Below are positions 1 to 10,078 of a stretch of 64,000 nt of DNA, in pieces. The notes under the pieces are model-generated. The model was not told the origin of the DNA, did not search any database, and worked only from the letters and a program-made list of their open reading frames with translations. Made by a program: the position numbers and the translations under genes. How positions within the stretch are numbered: position 1 is the first letter of the stretch; every line of letters starts with the position of its first letter. Source of the DNA: Pollenia angustigena (taxonomy: Eukaryota > Arthropoda > Insecta > Diptera > Polleniidae); contig OV884056.1 in NCBI GenBank assembly GCA_930367215.1, positions 41,168,308 through 41,232,307 on the forward strand, given 5' to 3'.

Positions 1-266
1 TTCCGACTCGAATTGTAGTTGTAAGTGGGTAAAAAGAAAAAACAAAATTAAAAAACAAATTGTTCCATTCTATTGTCTTCGCAAGAAAACAACAAAAAAA
101 ACCAATTTGGCAATTCAGTTTTCTGCACGGGCACATGCAAGTATATTATCAAAGTTATTTACGGGAATGCAAAATTTATTATTAAGATTTTTGTATGACG
201 TGCTAAATTCCCAATTTTTCATATTTGATAAATACACTGAAATTTATTATTGAAGAAAATAAAACT
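1..266. other. Unassigned AT-rich left edge
   Basis: No coding or RNA signal is visible. Bases about 203-262 resemble about 7095-7160 (and its duplicate near 11732): both read roughly CTAAATTCCC or TTAATTCCC followed by a stretch ending ACTTGAAATTTATT-like sequence. A small dispersed repeat therefore lies here, but its limits are unclear. Confidence 0.3.
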
Positions 267-406
267 TTGCTTGCTATGTTTATTCTGCTGTCGTAATTAA
301 TCCGAAGAGACATGCGCTGAATGGCTGAGCAGAGCCGCATTAGTTTTTGTAGCCGTCGCCGTTGATGGCATAGTTTTATCCGGCTAATATCCGAATTTGA
401 CCTGCG
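267..406 (+). mobile_element. Left piece of a repeat split by Transib
   Basis: This stretch aligns with 46946 onward (shared start TTGCTTGCTATGTTTATT, then GCTGTCGTAATTAATG-like sequence) up to GACCTGCG. The alignment resumes at 2057 after the Transib element. The relative at 46946-47420 is uninterrupted, so it acts as a paralogous empty site. No protein can be supported; the minus-strand reading through it is just repeat sequence. Confidence 0.7.
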
Positions 407-2056
407 CGCAGTGTGAGGTTTTAACATTCTAGCTGATCAAAATTGCATATTTCTTTAACAAATAAAGGTACAGTCATTATACATTACCCATGCATATCTC
501 GTTACCTTAAATGCAAACGCACCAATTAACAAAAAAATTTTATAGGCCGACAATATCTATCTAGTTGACGATGGTGCAGCATTTTTCCAAATTATTGTTT
601 TATGGTTGTAACCAATTTTTTCTAAAGACATTTCAAGTGGGACCATAGATATGCTAAACAAACTCTCGTCAGAAATATTTTCTTGAGAAAATGATTGCTT
701 GTAACGATTATGGTCAGCACCGTCACAACCCCATTTGATCTTAAAAGTCACCTCATTAAAATCATCTTCTATCAAAAGAAATGTATCCTTCAAGGCCAAA
801 CAAAGTCTTAAGACTGTATGGTCAATAAGTGATTGGAGGCTGACATTCGCGAATGATTCTGTTACAGTTATTCCATTTGGATAACATCCACGCTAGGAAA
901 TTTTTATAGAATCATAACAGGGAAACATTTCAGAGTTAATAGACGATGTATGTTGTCTCAAGAATTGGTAGCCATGTGTTGATAAACCGATATCTATTAT
1001 CAGCAGAAAGGCTCATGGGCTTATCTGAAACAATTCCACTTTTTTGTAAAAGTGTTCCCGTTTTTGGAGCAGCAGTTGTAAGCTCACGAACAATTGAGGC
1101 CGAAGTTCGTTTGCCATCTAAGTGCATTTTCATTTCGGCTGCCATAAATAACTGATTATTATCAACGGTATTCAAAAGTTCTCTTGCTTTCCTTTTTCTT
1201 GTTACTTCTGAGCCCTCATGGAAGAAATGGTTTTATCACAAATAAATTGTGATAAATCAATCTCTAGAGTCAACCAACCAGTATTTGTTTTCAAAAATCG
1301 AAGTTTTGTTCTTTTCGATATTTGTCATTTTGAGTTTATTTGTGCGCAAATTTTTTGAGAAAAAAGTTTTATTTCTTGCAAATTAAGAGTTTGTTTTGAA
1401 CCAGTACTAATATTTCCTAAAATAAATTCAAATACACGCAGACATTTTTAATTTTTTTTTGCAAGCAGCCAAACATCAAAAATTTGTTGGCGCGAAATAC
1501 AAGAATTCATGATCAGTTTTTGGATCGGGAATAGTGGGGGGGCAAGTTGGGGCAGATTTTTTTGGTTGATTCAGAAAGAAGACAAAATAGGTAATATGAT
1601 GCAAATAATGCGACTACTTGTGCTTGCTTGTATATATATTTTTATGTCCAATGAAAAAAAAAATATTTTTCAAAATAACTTCTAAAAAGAGATATATTTA
1701 AAAACCTTCAAACTTTTATTCTGATCACGTGATTTACAATTGATTAATTCTGTTAATAAAAAATATACAAAACTACAAAATAAAAAAAAAATCATAAAGA
1801 TATTACATTTAATAAAAAAGTTACAACCATTCAAAGTTGGGCTAGGCGCCTTAAATTGCTTATGTCTAGCAATATTCTGCAATTACAGTGAAGTTTAAGG
1901 TGCTGTTACTTCATAACGCTGTTAATTTTTTTTAATTCCAAATGCAATTAAATGTAGTTGGGATTGTTATTAATCAATTCTAGTAAAAATTATTTAAAAA
2001 AAAACAAACAAAAAATTGGATTTTGATAAGCTAAAATGTTAAAACCTTACAGTGTG
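407..2056 (-). mobile_element. Transib-type DNA transposon, internally deleted
   Basis: The left end begins CGCAGTGTGAGGTTTTAACA and the reverse complement of the right end begins CACACTGTAAGGTTTTAACA. Similarity continues through TAGCT(G/T)ATCAAAAT, giving imperfect terminal inverted repeats of about 37 bp. Both sides carry CTGCG (402-406 and 2057-2061), a GC-rich 5-bp target duplication confirmed by the uninterrupted relative at 47.08 kb, which has a single CTGCG. Known for the family: Transib elements make 5-bp GC-rich duplications and have termini starting CACWRTG; the consensus of these two damaged ends would be CACAGTG. At 1,650 bp it is shorter than the roughly 3-4 kb of full-length relatives. 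The transposase remnant inside reads on the minus strand. Confidence 0.85.
557..1206 (-). pseudogene. Transib transposase remnant (RAG1-core relative)
   Basis: Two minus-strand blocks are readable. The upstream block (about 1206-936) contains KRKARELLNTVDNN and HLDGKRTSASIVREL. The downstream block (about 893-557) contains CYPNGITVTESFANV, VSLQSLIDHTVLRLCL, KIKWGCDGADHNRYKQ and SDESLFSISMVPLEM. The last two match the conserved Transib/RAG1-core segment around the first catalytic aspartate (CDG). The reading ends soon after, so the second Asp and the Glu are missing. Frames differ between the blocks and stops intervene. It cannot be an active enzyme. The family call rests on recognised motifs and agrees with the element's ends and target duplication. 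Confidence 0.8.
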
Positions 2057-2342
2057 CTGCGGCTAGCAATTTTTGCAACAAATCACTTGCGGCGTCAAAT
2101 TAGATCAGCTTACGACTCTGCTGTTTGGTAAACAAACAAAATAAAATTTATTTCTGATTTGCGTCTTAAAAATGGAAAATAGTCAGGTAAGATCGCATTT
2201 AATTCATTAATTAATGGATTAGAATTAAAAAAATGTTTTTATTTTTGGTAAATTGATTTAGGGAGGGAACGTTCACAACAGTCATATTTTTTCATGCTAT
2301 TATTTTAAGACATATGACTTTATGACACCTTGTGAATCCCCC
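2057..2342 (+). mobile_element. Right piece of the split repeat
   Basis: It continues the repeat of 267-406 and aligns with 47085-47420. It ends in an 80-bp terminal segment, TATGACTTTATGACACCTTG followed by TGAATCCCCC, that reappears inverted at 2506. It contains the short exon-like motif at 2172-2186. No transposase remains, so this family is non-autonomous here. Confidence 0.65.
2172..2186 (+). other. Orphan first-exon motif (MENSQ + splice donor)
   Basis: ATGGAAAATAGTCAG is directly followed by GTAAG, a consensus 5' splice donor, and is preceded by A-rich sequence fitting a fly start context. The same 15 bases plus GTAAG occur at 47198-47212 in the relative. This suggests both copies keep the first coding exon and donor of a lost transposase gene. 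The downstream exon is absent, so this is inference. Confidence 0.4.
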
Positions 2343-2505
2343 AATAGCTTATTAATGTTTCAAAGAGCTATGTTAGTTAGGTTCTTTTGAACTCATGTTT
2401 TGTTGAACAAAAACACGTTAATACAATGAAAAATTTTTAAGTTTTAAAGGAAATTAGTTTCGTATTCGTAAAATGTCAAGTAGTTATTATTTATAAAATA
2501 CATTT

Positions 2506-2754
2506 GGGGGATTAACAAGGTTGTCATAAAGTTGTAAAGTCATATGTATTTAAGTAATTACAAGAAATTTATATGACTGCTGTGGGCAACCGCTTATAAT
2601 TTAAATTTCTACTGTATATTTATGAAGAATCAATGAACACAGCATTAACATTTTTGTTTTGTTTGAAATACAACAATATTTTTATTAACAAATGTAAAAT
2701 ATTATTGAGGACATTATGACGATATGACTAGGTAGCACACCTTGTGATTCCCCC
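2506..2754. mobile_element. Small TIR element, GGGGGATT family
   Basis: It opens GGGGGATTAACAAGG and closes CACCTTGTGATTCCCCC, giving inverted ends, with TCATAAAG and CATATGAC-like sequence just inside. The left end is the reverse complement of the terminus at 2270-2342 and of 47341-47420, so it belongs to the same family as the split repeat. ATT lies on both sides but a target duplication is not certain. Superfamily unknown. Confidence 0.55.
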
Positions 2755-3591
2755 AATTATTATTTTAATGCAAAATTCATAAGATTAACAACAATAGAAA
2801 TAAAAGACAAAAAACAATTTCTCAAATGGAATTTCTTTGTAGAAAGAATTATAATCCGTTGGAAGAAATGGATTAAGGCCCTCCATGGAGCTTTCAAGGC
2901 TTTAAAGCTGCTAAGATTCATTGGAAATAAATATGTATGCAGTTACGTGCTTTTGGTTTAAATAATACTTGCGCGTGCAGTAACGTTCTTTTGATTTTCG
3001 CTTTTAAAATGTCTAATTTTTATTGTCTGAGAGTTAAAAATGCAAAGGACATGGATGATCTTGATATGCATCATAATCAATGCTAGTTACGTGGTTTTAC
3101 ATTAAAGCTTACAACGTAGTAATCGACACCTCAGGGTTATTCGCAATTGTTGCAGACTAACGAAATTTCGTACAGAACCAAGGACACGCTTACCGCTACT
3201 GTTCCACAAAGTAAAAAGACGGATCGACGGATAGACGAACATCGTATAATCGTAAAAGCTAATTCCATCAATTTCAGTTCAAACTAAATATTACTTTAAC
3301 TTCCAGTTAACAGTATGTTTTAACAGTTATAACTGGTAGTTTATTATTACTGAACTTGGTGGAATTAGCCGCACGAGATAATTGAAATTATTTTTAACTT
3401 ATTTTCATAATTTTTTGCCTCAAGCTATTTAAAATTAGACATTATGAAAGTATTAAAGTTTTTTAAGTTGTGGGACAAATTTGGTACATATTCTTTCTTT
3501 ATTTGACAGAACATTTTTAATATTTTGAGAAACAGGAAAAAAAATATCTTTTTTATACTACATCAAAGTTTTTTAAAGCGGTAAAACAAAA
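2755..3591. other. No recognisable feature
   Basis: AT-rich sequence without an ORF, terminal repeat or RNA-like fold that I can support. Confidence 0.4.
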
Positions 3592-3871
3592 TTTATAAGT
3601 AGGGATGCGATTTCCATGCAAATTCATGTTTTTTGTTGATAGTCTAAGATCGATGTCGACCAATTATCTTTCCGAATCATTAAATTTGAGTTAAAATATC
3701 ATCGATTTGTTCTTGCATATTGTTGCATATTTTAGTGAAAATGCATATTTTTTGCATATTTAGGTTTTAATTACATAGTTTTGCATATTTTGAAATTTTT
3801 TAATAATTTTTTAAATTCCATATAATAAAAAATTCAATTAAATTTTATTTCTTCTACCTTTTTTATATAAT

Positions 3872-4554
3872 AAAAACAAGTAAGAAAGTATAGTCGGTCA
3901 AGCCCGACCATATGATACCCTTCACCACAGTATTTAAAAACACATCATGCATATGTGTCCATGTAAATATGGATTTATCTATGTTTATAAACTTCATGAA
4001 AATCGGTTTGAAAGTTTGTGAGAGGCAGAAATTGCCCCCTGGCTCCCCTTGTGGTCCTATTTTTTAAAAACTGTATAGCTAATGTGTCCCTATGGATATG
4101 GATCTATCTATGTTTTAAATTTCATTAAAATCGGTTTGAGAGGCAGAAATTGCCCATATCTCCCCTCGCGGTCCTATTTTTTAAAAAATGCATACATTTT
4201 TTGTCTATATAGATAAGGTTCTTTCTATGTTTTAAATTTCATTGAAATCGGTTTGATAGTTTCTGAGAGGAAGAAATTTCCCCCTATCTTCCCTCGTGGT
4301 CCTACTTCCTTGTGCCAATAAGAACCTATGACCCAAATTTCATCAAATTATCTCCAAAATTGCGACCTGTACTTTGCGCACAAGGTTACATGGACAGCCA
4401 GCCAGCCGGACGGACACCGTTAGTTCGACTCAGAAAGTGATTCTAAGACGATCGGTATATTTTAAGGTGGGTCTAGGACCAATATTTTAAGGCGTTACAC
4501 ACATCAGCACATATGCATAATACCCTCTCCACTATTTTGGTGTGGGTGTAATAA
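3872..4554 (+). repeat. Dispersed repeat, AAACAAGTAAGAAAGTATAG family
   Basis: It starts AAAACAAGTAAGAAAGTATA and carries the short hairpin GTCGGTCAAGCCCGAC. It ends in a segment with CTCTCCACTATTTTGGTGTG followed by GGTGTA. Inside are repeated CATTAAAATCGGTTTGAGAG-type lines and GCGACCTGTACTTTGCGCAC, then GGACGGACA-like sequence. The same design recurs at 14731-17586 and 49076-49409. Such elements lack coding capacity; I cannot name the class. Confidence 0.7.
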
Positions 4555-4673
4555 AAAGTTTTTTCGAGCTCGAGGCCAATTATTTGCAAACAATAAATAT
4601 TATTTCAACAAATTAATTAATAATTAATATTTATTCTTTACAAATAATTGGCCTCGAGCTCGAAAAACTTTTT
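4551..4673. repeat. Long hairpin inverted repeat
   Basis: The left arm, about 4551-4602, carries TTTTCGAGCTCGAGGCCAAT and TATTTGCAAACAATAAATAT. It is mirrored by 4624-4673, which reads ATTTATTCTTTACAAATAAT and GGCCTCGAGCTCGAAAAACT. The spacer is about 20 AT-rich bases. It could extrude as a cruciform. No flanking duplication is evident. Confidence 0.8.
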
Positions 4674-4823
4674 ATTTTTAGTTCTTAAAAAATTAAATAT
4701 AAACAAACAAAATTTCCAAAAAGAAAATGTTTAAAATCAACAAACAAATTCTTTGCTTTAAATGCAAAATTTTCAAGATTTCGACAAGATATCCTACTAT
4801 TTTAAACCGATCCAGCACCTGAC

Positions 4824-4967
4824 ATGGTAAGGGTTTCCAATGGGCTCAAAATATTTTATCCAAAACTATTACAAGTTAGTTGCTTTTCACATTGGTTATA
4901 CCGTGCTGCAGAGAATTTAAAAGCCAACTCGATAATATTGCAATTGTTAATGAAATGTATCCCTTGA
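4824..4967 (+). pseudogene. hAT transposase fragment
   Basis: A 47-codon open stretch reads MVRVSNGLKIFYPKLLQVSC and continues FSHWLYRAAENLKANS before a stop. It resembles the hAT transposase segment with the pattern K-x-L-YP-x-L-x-x-V-x-C-x-A-H-x-L-x-R-x-x-E. Surrounding frames are broken and the catalytic acidic residues are not visible. Its position inside an element with hAT ends and an 8-bp duplication supports the call. Confidence 0.6.
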
Positions 4968-5441
4968 TTCCCCTTCCACCGCAGCCAGTAGTAAGAAGAT
5001 GATGGCCTTGCTAGATGCTTCAGAATTCTATTCAAAAAACTTTAAGTAATTTAATGTTAGAAGAGCTTTGTTGATATCGATATTTGTGCCAACTACGGAC
5101 ATTTTGGTGAAACAATAATTAAGAGGAGCTTAGTTCACTTAATACTCAATTCAAATTAATTGATATTGCAAAAAGTAAAATAAGCAATGTGGAAGGAAGA
5201 ATAGCCCGACAAATAAAAACAAAAAAATCCAAAACGATTTGCAAAAAAAATTAAGGATTAAAAAAGTAAAATAAATTTCAAATATTTTTTATCTAGTCTG
5301 GAATCAAAGTGGGATCTGAAAATAAATGTTTGCAAAATGCATTGAAATTCTTCAAGTACAAGACAAAGTTTTACTTTTTATAAAACACTTCCTATTTTTT
5401 TAAACACACAAAATTTTAAAAAAGTTATTAAAGCTTTTTAA

Positions 5442-5824
5442 CCCATATCACCCTAGTGTTCCATTTTTGGAACAGTAACTTTAAGTATTCATATTTTTTT
5501 TGTGTGAATGCAGTTCCAATTATTTTTATGCCGTGGTAACCCTGAGGTGGTCACCTAACAAACTAAAGGTCCCTTATTTTTTTCAGTACTTAATTTTTCT
5601 TTTGTTGCGTATTGTTTGTTTAAGTTTTTTGAAAAAAAATGTCTTGACGCGAAATGTAAGCTATTTTGTGTTTGGTCACAATGTCAACGAATATTTTTTT
5701 AGTGTTCATAAATTTTTTGTTGATATATAAAATAAATATAAAACAAAACAAAATTTTCAGTTTTTTGTGTTTTGTTTTTTTCACATAAATGCACCGTTCC
5801 ATTATTGGAACAGTGGGACAATTG
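5442..5824. mobile_element. Candidate piggyBac-like MITE
   Basis: Both ends abut TTAA (5438-5441 and 5825-5828). The left end runs CCCATATCACCCTAGTGTTC and the reverse-complemented right end runs CAATTGTCCCACTGTTCC; next to each lies a palindrome of the form GTTCCAT(T/A)NTTGGAACAG. TTAA targets and CCC-rich ends suit piggyBac, but the end identity is modest. The open frames within (76 and 86 codons) show no known domain. Confidence 0.4.
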
Positions 5825-6263
5825 TTAATTAAAGTAGAACTAAAAAAGTTAAATAGTCTGTTTGTACTTGTTTTGTTCAACTGTTTTAGTATTATTACTA
5901 ATATTTATTAATATTATTGCTTAGGAGGGTATCAACATACCCTTTTAAAATTTTTATTGAAATCTGATAACTGGAAGATCGCTTTGGATAATATTGGTTA
6001 AAGATATTTAAATAACAATAGGCTGAATTTTTTATATTTTTCTTTTTAGTAAAATTAAAGAACGATTTTTTGTGGACATTTTTTACGTTTTTAGTGCATA
6101 TTTTTTATTTTTATGGTGCATATTTTGGATTTTTTAGTGCATATTATATGCGCATATTTTCGAATTTTAGTGCATGAAAATCACATCCCTATTTATAAAC
6201 AATATTGTAAAGTGATTGAAATGTATTTAATAATAAGAGTGTTTACAGCTATTTTTCTGAAGC

Positions 6264-9093
6264 ACCTTTTTTTCATTATTTATTTATTGAATCTTCATAT
6301 ATTAAATATGAACTAACAATAATTAATCAAATCTTAACCTAATACGTTATTTTATGTCCTGCCAGTGCCAGACAAAATTTTTCTTCATCGCGGGTTCTGT
6401 TCACATAGGTGATTATCGATCATATAAATGCATAAGTGCTGCAGTATCTCTTCTCCTTAAGCGAGTGTGGCCGCTATCATTTAAAATATTTCGAGCTAGT
6501 GGGTTCGGATGCAAGTTGAGCCTTTTTAAGTATTTTACTGCATATTTCGTAATCATAGTTTTAACTAATGGAACATTGAGATCCTTGTGAGTATTGGAGT
6601 TTTTAACACACCAAGGGGCAGCTGCGATTATTTTGTAAAGTAGTAGTTTGCAGTCGAGACTAAGGAGAGAGTTTCTTTCAATAAGCCAAAGAATTTGGAT
6701 GGCTTTTAGTTTAATTTGAGTTAATTTTGCCTCTATATGGTTTTTCCACGTTAAACGGCGATCTAGATGAATACCAAGGTATTTTACATGCGAATTTTGA
6801 GGAATTATTTGATTATTGATTTTAATATGGGGGCATGATTCCCAACGCAAGTTGAATGTTATATGTACGCATTTTTGCTCATTGACCTTTATCCTCCATT
6901 GTTTTTACCATATTTCTAGTTGAAATATATGATGCTGTAAGTAACGAGATGCTTCATAACGGTTTTCGTGGACGCTTAGAAAAGCTGTATTGTCTGAAAA
7001 TGTTGAAGTTTGAATGTAGTTGTTTGTTGGCATGTTCGATGTATAAATTAATTATAATAGAGGGTCCAGGATGCTGCCTTTCAAAAGATTTTGCTATTCG
7101 TGCTTAATTCCCAGTTTTTATTAATGATAAAAACACTTGAAATTTATTGTTGATGGGATAAGCTATTCCTATGCGCATTTCACTGGTTGCTTAGGCCAGA
7201 TCATCAGGAAACCTCATCCATAAAGATTTTAGAAAATCTAAAGATATTAAACCAAATAAAACTGTTAAACGTATAAGACTTATAGCAACAGTTCTACTTA
7301 TCAAAGTTTAAACAAAACACATCAACAATAAACAGTGGGTTTATCTCATCTTACATTTCCCACTACAATTAGTTGAAATTCTCTCAATTTCCTTTTTTAA
7401 TAATAAATTGACGACCGACAAAGTAGCTTTCCAACAGCTTGTGTGTGTTTGCTGGTAAATTTTGCTTCAATTTACGTAATAATCCTTTATGCCAGACTTT
7501 ATCAAAAGCTTGAGAAACATCGATGAATAGAGCGGAACAATATTTTCTTTCTTCAAAGGCTTTTCTCATTGCGCTTTCTATTCGATGGGTTTGTTCCATT
7601 GTGCTGTGTTCTCTTCTAAAGCCAAATTGGTGGTTAGGAATACATCTATTTTCATTTAAAATTGGAGTTTATTTTAACACTAACAGCTTCTCAAACAGCT
7701 CTGATATATTAGAAAGTAAGCTGATAGGCCTATATGACTCAACTTGTGTGCGATCCTTTCCTGGTTTAGGTATCATGGTGACTAAGGAAATCTTCCACTT
7801 TTGAGGATAGTATTCAAGGCGTAAAATATCATTAAAGATTAAAAGAATTATTTTCTTTGCTAAAGAATGGCCCGCATAAAATCTGGACGCATTCAAAACA
7901 TTATTACAGCGCCTCCCTGGTAAATAAAAATCACAACTCTTTTTATATGTTATTTACAAAACATATACCGTTATACGTTATAAATATCAAATTTGTAATT
8001 TAAACATTCTTTAATAGAGACGCGATGGAACAAAATAGACGCGAACAAATTTTGCACACTTTCATAAAAAACCCAACATATAGTGGCAGTAAAATTGCAA
8101 AACTCCTTAAAATTCCTAAATCTACAGTATGTAGTGTTTTAAATCGTTACAAGACCACAGAAACTATCAACAGAAATCCAAAACAGGTGAAGAAAGTTAA
8201 GGTCAACAACCCAACTTTGAAGAAAAATATATTAATTTCCATTAAAAATAATCCTGGGACGTCCGACCGAGATCGAGCTAAGAAATTTAATACCAGCAGA
8301 AGTACCATTCAGCGTATACGTGCAATCAGTGGATTAAAGTCCTACCCAAACCGCACAGAAAAACAGGAGTCTGCGGCCAAAAAACCTGCTGGTCTATTAT
8401 ACATCAAAGTTCTACAAGGACAATGGCGTAGATGTAATAGCGAAATATATGAATCCTCCTAATTGCCCACAGTTTCGACCTATCGAGAAATATTGGGCAA
8501 ATGTTAAAAATAATTTAATGTTAAGAAAATGGAATAAGTTCGCTGCAGAGGTGGGCTCGAAAGATGTGCAAAAGTTAATGGGTAGCATTAAGAGACATGT
8601 TCGTTCTTTCATTCGTAGCAGCAAAAATTAAAACTTATTTCTTATTTTCTATAAATCTGAATAAATTTCCTTTAATTCAACATATTATTTATAAAAATCT
8701 GTCTTTTCTTTTAAAAGTTATTTATGCTGGATAGCTCCAAAAGCATTTTGTAGCCGATCTTATCAAAACCAGGAGCCTTCTTGAGGTTTAAATCACAAAT
8801 AGCCTTTTCGATTTCTCTTATTTCTAATCTTAGGGGAACAGCTGCTCTAGCAGCAACAGGTGGTGGCTCGAATGGCGGGGTTGCATCAAGTTCCTTAAGA
8901 TATTTTTCCAGAGAAGCTGTTTTCTGAGTCTGCTAACTTCCTTAGCCTTTTTGTACACTATTTTAGTAAGTTTTTAAGTTGAGGAGATCTGTGCAATTGC
9001 TTCACTCTTCGAGCTCTTCTTTTTTCAGACAGGAGACGCTCGACATCTGTGGAAAAAATGTTAATATTTTTTGTTTTTTTTGGGCAATACTGC
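6264..9093 (-). pseudogene. Jockey-clade LINE ORF2 remnant, copy 1
   Basis: Read on the minus strand from 9093 to a poly(A)-like tail near 6264. Successive pieces are VERLLSEKRRARRVKQLHRS, then LEIREIEKAICDLNLKKAPG with FDKIGYKML (about 8870-8730), an interruption by a Tc1/mariner element, YPQKWKISLVTMIPKPGK with YRPISLLSNISELFEKLL (7900-7669), ALFIDVSQAFDKVWHKGLL (7600-7384), then FSDNTAFLSVHENRYEASR (near 7010) and the C-terminal VKYLGIHLDRRLTWKNHI and beyond (6850-6413). These are reverse transcriptase blocks in correct order. The catalytic FADD box reads FSDN, stops and frameshifts abound, and about 300 bp of foreign sequence sits at 7090-7380. Dead copy; the endonuclease part is missing. 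Confidence 0.85.
8025..8631 (+). pseudogene. Tc1/mariner transposase, centre deleted
   Basis: The first frame (8025-8462) starts MEQNRREQILHTFIKN and carries two helix-turn-helix modules: GSKIAKLLKIPKSTVCSVLN and, near residues 75-95, DRDRAKKFNTSRSTIQRIRA. This is the paired DNA-binding domain of the family. Another frame then gives KYMNPPNCPQFRPIEKYWAN, whose Glu in RPIEKYW is the third acidic residue of the DDE triad. The catalytic centre with the first two Asp is gone, so the enzyme is inactive. About 200 codons remain of the usual 340 or so. It interrupts the minus-strand LINE between about 7910 and 8720; clear terminal repeats are not visible. Confidence 0.8.
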
Positions 9094-9187
9094 CCATTTT
9101 AAGGTGGGTCTAGGACCAATATTTTAAGGCGTTACACACATCAGCACATATGCATAATACCCTCTCCACTATTTTGGTGTGGGTGTA

Positions 9188-9310
9188 ATAAAAAGTTTTT
9201 TCGAGCTCGAGGCCAATTATTTGCAAACAATAAATATTATTTCAACAAATTAATTAATAATTAATATTTATTCTTTACAAATAATTGGCCTCGAGCTCGA
9301 AAAACTTTTT
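9188..9310. repeat. Long hairpin inverted repeat, duplicate
   Basis: Same hairpin as 4551-4673, carried by the tandem duplication. Confidence 0.8.
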
Positions 9311-9460
9311 ATTTTTAGTTCTTAAAAAATTAAATATAAACAAACAAAATTTCCAAAAAGAAAATGTTTAAAATCAACAAACAAATTCTTTGCTTTAAAT
9401 GCAAAATTTTCAAGATTTCGACAAGATATCCTACTATTTTAAACCGATCCAGCACCTGAC

Positions 9461-9604
9461 ATGGTAAGGGTTTCCAATGGGCTCAAAATATTTTATCCAA
9501 AACTATTACAAGTTAGTTGCTTTTCACATTGGTTATACCGTGCTGCAGAGAATTTAAAAGCCAACTCGATAATATTGCAATTGTTAATGAAATGTATCCC
9601 TTGA
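9461..9604 (+). pseudogene. hAT transposase fragment, duplicate
   Basis: Identical to 4824-4967. Here the hAT is left-truncated at 9096 and keeps only its right terminus, ending at 10828. Confidence 0.6.
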
Positions 9605-10078
9605 TTCCCCTTCCACCGCAGCCAGTAGTAAGAAGATGATGGCCTTGCTAGATGCTTCAGAATTCTATTCAAAAAACTTTAAGTAATTTAATGTTAGAAG
9701 AGCTTTGTTGATATCGATATTTGTGCCAACTACGGACATTTTGGTGAAACAATAATTAAGAGGAGCTTAGTTCACTTAATACTCAATTCAAATTAATTGA
9801 TATTGCAAAAAGTAAAATAAGCAATGTGGAAGGAAGAATAGCCCGACAAATAAAAACAAAAAAATCCAAAACGATTTGCAAAAAAAATTAAGGATTAAAA
9901 AAGTAAAATAAATTTCAAATATTTTTTATCTAGTCTGGAATCAAAGTGGGATCTGAAAATAAATGTTTGCAAAATGCATTGAAATTCTTCAAGTACAAGA
10001 CAAAGTTTTACTTTTTATAAAACACTTCCTATTTTTTTAAACACACAAAATTTTAAAAAAGTTATTAAAGCTTTTTAA

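Larger units (their letters stand above)
3600..6191 (+). mobile_element. hAT-superfamily element with nested insertions
   Basis: The left end TAGGGATGCGATTTCCATGC is mirrored by the right end; its reverse complement is TAGGGATGTGATTTTCATGC. The flanks are TTTATAAG (3592-3599) and TTTATAAA (6192-6199), an 8-bp target duplication with one mismatch, as expected for hAT. Both subterminal zones are packed with GCATATTT/AGTGCATA repeats (3710-3790 and 6095-6165), resembling transposase-binding arrays. Nested inside are the dispersed repeat at 3872-4554, a perfect-arm hairpin, a hAT transposase scrap and a TTAA-flanked MITE. Its right part from 4459 is duplicated downstream, ending at 10828. Confidence 0.8.
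4459..9093. repeat. 4.6-kb direct duplication, copy 1
   Basis: This block recurs at 9096-13730 with a constant offset of 4,637 bp. I saw one base difference, G at 6709 versus C at 11346. The left breakpoint lies inside the dispersed repeat and the right one inside the Jockey-like LINE. Because the LINE reading continues past 13730 to about 13800, the outer ends are ancestral and the novel junction is at 9093/9096, with two extra bases (CC). Confidence 0.95.

Noticed and set aside
407..443. Functional recombination signal sequence
   Set aside because: The heptamer resemblance is explained by Transib ends; no conserved nonamer at 12 or 23 bp spacing was seen.
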